This document shows positions 59,345 to 64,000 of a stretch of 64,000 nucleotides of DNA, in pieces. Location of the stretch: positions 4,898,001 through 4,962,000 of the forward strand of contig JBANAY010000004.1 in the NCBI GenBank assembly GCA_037952775.1, given 5' to 3'. The notes beneath the pieces were generated by a model, which was not told the origin of the DNA, did not search any database, and was given only the letters and a program-made list of their open reading frames with translations. A program made the translations under genes and the position numbers. This stretch comes from Clonostachys chloroleuca. Taxonomy: Eukaryota > Ascomycota > Sordariomycetes > Hypocreales > Bionectriaceae. How positions within the stretch are numbered: position 1 is the stretch's first letter; each line of letters starts with the position of its first letter.

Positions 59345-61370
59345 GGCTACTAGTATACAACTGCGAATATAGCTGTGCGGTCAAAGCGGAGTCGAAGCTC
59401 GAAGGTGCTTGGTAGTCGAGAAGAGAGCGGCTCTGCAGGAAGCGCAGGCGCTGATAAAAACGAGGGCGGCAGTCGAGATCGAAGCCTCCGAGGTGAAGCT
59501 TGTCGGCGGCAGAAGGGAAGCTCGTCAGCCGCGAATTAATGACCCAGCGCTGCGGGCTGTCGATATGCGATGTGCCGTGTTGGGTAGTAGAAGAAGAGCA
59601 CGCAGGACAGCAGGAGTGGAATGAAGCTTGTTGATGGCGCTCACTCTGCAGGGCTCCTGCGATTAGTGGTAGGTGTCCAGTGAGCGGTACAGTCTGGCCT
59701 TTTCGTCACCGCCCGAAGGATGAGGACGAGGGGCACTTGGTTCGGGACTTGGCCACCCATATAATTTTGCAGTGTCCAAATGTCACTTCCAGTCCCGCCA
59801 GCCTGGTTCCCTGTTTCGTCGCTTACCCTATACACCGTTGCCTAATGCCAGGTCAGCGACTTTGGTACTCAGTAGTCATCTCGTCTTATGACCATTTACG
59901 GTAATCCTTAATAAATAATGCCGCGGTATTCTGTTTTATTCTACTACTCATGGTGAAAAGAGGATTAAGAGATATCCAAGAATGTGGTGTTGCGCAATTC
60001 AGCGTAGCAACGTTGATTGAATACCTAGCCCAATCAAAGATCGACGTTCAAATGTCCAGATTCTCAGATCTTCCCAAGCCCAACACAAACCCTCAGCCCT
60101 ATACGAGAAAATAAACCACAGACATTCATTGGTGGCCAGTGAAAAGCGATGAAAAGAAAATATTTCACATGCCATCCCTTGTCCGCCGTGTATTTCCCGA
60201 ACATCTGGCTCATCCCTGCCATCCTGGCTACGTACTGTACTAGTAGATGCAACTCGGAGAGCATCCCGCCATCAGACATCTGCTACCAGCAATGATAAGC
60301 GACGATAGGTCCAAGCCGCATGCAAAGAAACCACCAACTTCGGAACTCTCAAAGTTACACGGCAGGTGGCTGAATCTCTCAGGCAGCACCCTGCAGGCCT
60401 GTCTCGGGACTCAGCGAGAGTGCCACGACCGTCGATACGCGCAGGCCGTTCTGTCATCTGAGTGGCTGTCACATGACTGCCAATTTCCACTGTGAGTCTG
60501 CCAAGGGCTGCCCCGCTCACATGCGTGTGCCACAGGATACCTATGCCACCAGCCCCTCTCCTGTTGGCTCTCCCTCCCTCTGTCTCTCGCGAGTAATTGT
60601 GCCCTTAGGTAGGACTCGAGGCTGCTTATCAGCTGAGACAGAATCCTAGTGACGTATTAAATCGCTAGCTCTCCCAATGGGCACATGCGCACCCGGGCCT
60701 GGTTCCTCAGCCGGTACAACACTGGTTCGTGAAGGTGTCATTAGCTTAGGTACGGGCTTGGCCGTTGTGGCTCAAGCTGCGTGTCAGCGAGCTCGTGCAG
60801 CCTCAGTTGAGGGAGAGCACGCAGGCGGGGGGCAATCTTCCCGCTGATAGGCCCCCCGATCAGCGTGCGCCACCGCCAGTGCGTAACCCGTGCGTTATAC
60901 AGGGCCCGATCCAGTTCCCGCCCTGGACCCCGGTCTTTCTCATGCCAGACACAGACAAGAGGCCCCTCGGCGCTCGTGTGCCGTGTGTAAGGGATGTGCG
61001 GGACCCTCTGCTCCCCTTCATTACCTGTGGCCGGCAGCTGGCTCTTGGCGATTGTTTGGTGGGCTTGCTTTACTATGGTATATTGGAGGGACCGTATGCC
61101 GTCCCTTATGTGAATACGTAACGCAGCCAAGCTGAATCACGAAATAAATAGTCGGGCTCAATCGAGAAGGTGGGTGCCCGCTCTCCTCTACTCCACTGAA
61201 TTTTGTCCCGTCCGCCTCCCTCGAGAATACTCTTCTCCTGCGCACCCCAAAACCGCGATTCTCGAGCTTTGCATCAGGCTTCCAGGCAGACCTACCGTGC
61301 TCAAGCTTTCCATCTGTGCAATCTACGATACCCGTTGACCTCGCGACGTTGTTCAGCACGTCTTTTCGCA
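59345..61370. other. 2-kb divergent intergenic region, SEC24/small membrane protein
   Basis: No gene is recognised. Short frames on both strands have no family resemblance. It should hold the promoters of the two divergent genes. Confidence 0.45.
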
Positions 61371-61743
61371 ATGGCGCGTAGCGTATTAGGGTATGTCTGC
61401 GTCATCAGAGCTGCGCTTCCACCCCTCCTTCTTCAGCCTTACCATGGCTCAGTTTCTAAACGTCTCGAATAGCCAGATCGTTCCCCTCGTAATCCTTTTC
61501 GTCATCATCGGAATCGCTGCCGTCGTCGGTTACTTCATCTACGTGAGCGCACAAGAGATTGGCGCCTCGGCCTCGGAGCGCATGGGCAAGAAGAATGTCG
61601 TCTTCACTAAGGATGGCGTTCGCGTCGGAGTCAAATATGTCGAGAACGACAACTACGTATCGAAGACACAGCGCTGGGTCGTGAAGGCTTGGAATCTTGG
61701 GAGTGAAGAGGTTGAAGCCCAGTCGAAGGCCAAGAAACATTAG
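61371..61743 (+). CDS. Small single-pass membrane protein, conserved-looking, function unknown
   Basis: From ATG 61444 (context TTACCATGG) a 99-residue protein begins MAQFLNVSNSQIVPLVILF. Residues about 10-35 form one hydrophobic segment (VPLVILFVIIGIAAVVGYFI). A short cytosolic-type domain follows, with KKNVVFTKDGVRVGVKYVEN and a Lys-rich end (SKAKKH). A better model may start at ATG 61371: 20 coding bases, then a 46-nt intron (GTATGT...TTCTTCAG, 61391-61436), then CCTTACCATGG in frame, adding MARSVLGLT and giving 108 residues. I do not recognise the family by name. An ER or other membrane location is inferred only from the single segment. Confidence 0.7.
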
Positions 61744-62264
61744 GGAAAGTCGCGAGTAGTTGGTGGCTATCAGAGGCTGCGCGATGCCTTTTTTCCGGAA
61801 TTCAATTGCCCGCATGCTGCGCGCAAGTTCGAATTTCAAAAGTGGAAAGCGAGTTACGGGTTCATGATCCGGATGACACGCGCTGGCGGAGCTCAGGAGC
61901 GACCCAGCCTTGAAATGCGCGGTACTTGGAGAAATGCGCTGCTGAAGGAAGAGCCATGAGATATGACCAAATCAGTAATTTTGTTGTTCGTCTTTAACAA
62001 TTCTGTTTGAGCTTGCCTAGTAGCTAGCTCTGGGAAATCATCACAAGATACCTAGCAGCCTGGCTTCGGGCCTGGTTAATCCCACCCAAGCCGACGATTT
62101 CCCTGACCTTTTATTTGTAACGCCAAATCGAACCCCCGGAAACCCTTGAAGTTTTACATACGCATTCCATCGTGCTATTCCCCTTATTAAAATGGAAAGC
62201 CGTTATAACCATGGACAAACATGAGAAAATGAAGAAGTACAAGACGCCGTAGACTTCGTTGACG
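61744..62264. other. Convergent 3' region
   Basis: 520 bp between the stop codons of the small membrane protein (plus) and the transcription factor (minus). No gene is seen. Confidence 0.5.
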
Positions 62265-64000
62265 CTACTGGCGCATTTCGAACCGAGGTTTGGCCATCCA
62301 GCTGTTGACGTCTCCAGATGAAGAAGCTGCGCGTTCTTTGGCGGCAATTTGTCGAGCTGCCTCGGCCTGCCTTTTCGCGTTCTCTTTCTGTAGCATAGCC
62401 TCGCGAAACTTTGCGACATCTCTTGAGGTTGCGGTCCCATCGGCGCTCCTGCCAGAAAGCAGCTTCTCAAAGTCAGGACCTGATGGATATGGCTTGGCCA
62501 TTAACCCGTCTCGTCTGATAAGCATGGAGGGTATTCGGAGTTTCAACTGCAAAGACAATGGTTAGAAAACTGCCAGACATGCTTAGACTGGTGTCTACGT
62601 ACCTGGTTCAACATGTGGGCGTACCTAACGCCTAGCTGGCTCCCGATAAACTCCAAACGTCCTTGGATCCAAATTCGTTGCGCGTCAGTGGCATAATCCT
62701 GACCAAGGGCACAGGCGAGCGGCCACGTAAGGAGGTATCCGGGCAATCCTTTTTCGGCATCTTCTGAACCACAGCCGAAGGCGGAGAATTTGGTGTTTTC
62801 AAGCAGATGGCGGCGCTTGGCAAACCATCCCAGCTGATAGGGGACCGACGCTATAATCTCGCTGATGTTATCGACACATATCCTGGCGGCTGTAGCGTAC
62901 TCTGGAGTTGTTCTGTAGTCAATTGGGGCACAGACCCAAGCGACGCAGCGAACAACGAGGGAGGCCAAAATGATTCGTGAAGTCCGCATCATATTCAAAA
63001 TGCTGGCGAACCATAAATCCTGATATGCATCAACCCGGCCAGGAAAGACCTCAGCCCGGGACAAATCACCGTTGGGCACGTGGTCCTCCCATGTCACTGT
63101 CCGCCATTTGAATTGTTCCGGCAAATCTCGAGACCAAGCCAGAAATTCCTGATCAATGGTCTGACACTTTCGGATCATATCTAACATCAATTCAATATTC
63201 TCTGGAAGCCGGGAGAGCGTTGCGAGGAGGCGGTTAACCTCGGCTCGGAGTTCCCCAACTCGAATATTGAGACGTTGGCAGCCAGCTGCGGTTTCGTCTT
63301 TGATGGCATCGTTCATCCACCACTCGACGCCCATAACCGGGGGTTGGCCGCTTGTTAGAGTATGGATGATCTGAACCGATTGACTTTAGCTCTATGGTCG
63401 AAACAAGGATAGGGTTGGTGGTACTAACCATTTGAGTGCGAACGGCAATGAACAAGGACAACCCATTTGGGCTTTGAAATTGTTTCTTGCCTCTGGCTTT
63501 GACAAGCTGGATGGCGCCTTCAATGTGTGAGCCCCACGCAAGCATCCCCAGTTGCTTAGCAGATATATTCTCGAACAGGCCAAGGAGCAGGATAGACGCC
63601 AGGGTGGAATCTTGCCTGGAAAGTTCTGGGTGGCGAAGAGCTTGATATGTAGAGGCAAGCGCTTTAGTGTACCGGGCCAGGGCCAGATTTCGGATGTTGA
63701 CTCCGGCTCCGACACGGTTTCCAAGAGAAGCAAGAGCGCAAGCGTCAAAGGCCAGCCGGAAATGTTGTGGGTAGGACTCAGCTTTGAGCATGGGAACTAG
63801 ATACTCCATGAAGCCACGAGTAGAACCCTGGCGAGGAACGAGGACGAAGTTCGAGATGAAATGACAAGATGCTTGATCCATTATTGGCATCTGCGGAAGA
63901 GTGTCTACAAGGCCCAAGTTGCCGGTTCTAGGAGGAGTAGTCGGCTTGTTGATGAGCTGCCCTTGACCGGATTCTTGAATCATCTTCAGAGATATCCCCT
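62265..64000 (-). CDS. Fungal-specific transcription factor (Zn2Cys6 type), 5' end beyond window
   Basis: Three exons are visible: 63429 to beyond 64000, 62603-63370 and 62265-62546, with introns of 58 and 56 nt. The protein shows the regulatory middle region of fungal Zn2Cys6 factors (Fungal_trans_2/DUF3468 type): FRLAFDACALASLGNR, LALARYTKALASTYQALR, STLASILLLGLFENIS, the helix WGSHIEGAIQLVKARG, then LPEQFKWRTVTWEDH, RIILASLVVRCV and LLTWPLACALGQD. The frame is open to the right edge, so the DNA-binding cluster, if present, lies outside. The C-terminal tail (KENAKRQAEAARQIAAKERA) is a charged helix. A regulatory role is inferred from the family. The target pathway cannot be told from the neighbours. 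Confidence 0.82.

Overview
The window is nuclear DNA from a filamentous ascomycete, most likely a Sordariomycete. The evidence is dense short introns (about 46-160 nt, GT-AG, with CTAAC-like branch sites), a Zn2Cys6-type regulator, a Pmk1/Fus3-type MAP kinase almost identical in layout to those of plant-associated Sordariomycetes, and Pezizomycotina-style gene order without operons. Gene models were assembled by eye from reading frames, splice sites and protein-family knowledge. Exon coordinates are given in each entry.

Layout, left to right. VAC14 (minus) runs off the left edge. About 5.0-12.6 kb is an accessory-looking island: a decayed AAA ATPase, a nucleoside-phosphorylase-domain gene of the fungal NLR-associated type, a perfect 20-bp palindrome and a C2H2 zinc-finger gene. 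From 12.8 kb on the genes are conserved: dihydrolipoamide dehydrogenase, SGD1/NOM1, SRP14, GBP2/HRB1-like RNA-binding protein, a 5.2-kb gap, COQ9, SMC6, ECD/SGT1-family, a kinase-like gene with a stop near its start, a 3.5-kb gap, TAN1, pyruvate decarboxylase, ERV1, HEM4, an OXR1-type TLDc protein, the MAP kinase, a 3.1-kb gap, SEC24, a small membrane protein, and a transcription factor running off the right edge.

The genes do not form one pathway. They cover phosphoinositide control, respiration and fermentation (LPD1, COQ9, ERV1, PDC), haem synthesis (HEM4), secretion (SRP14, SEC24), ribosome/tRNA/mRNA biogenesis (SGD1, TAN1, GBP2), genome stability (SMC6) and signalling (MAPK). Three divergent pairs (SGD1/SRP14, SMC6/ECD, ERV1/HEM4) share intergenic regions of 370-520 bp.

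The most important technical observation is that at least eight frameshifts in the window have the same sign, each as if one base were missing. Five lie in C or G homopolymers (C6 read as C5, C7 as C6) inside essential genes (SGD1, PDC, ERV1 twice, SEC24). Adding one base at each site makes every gene an exact multiple of three. This points to systematic homopolymer under-calling in the assembly rather than gene loss. The AAA ATPase carries substitutions (two in-frame stops, a lost splice acceptor, two GC donors) instead and is a better candidate for a true pseudogene.
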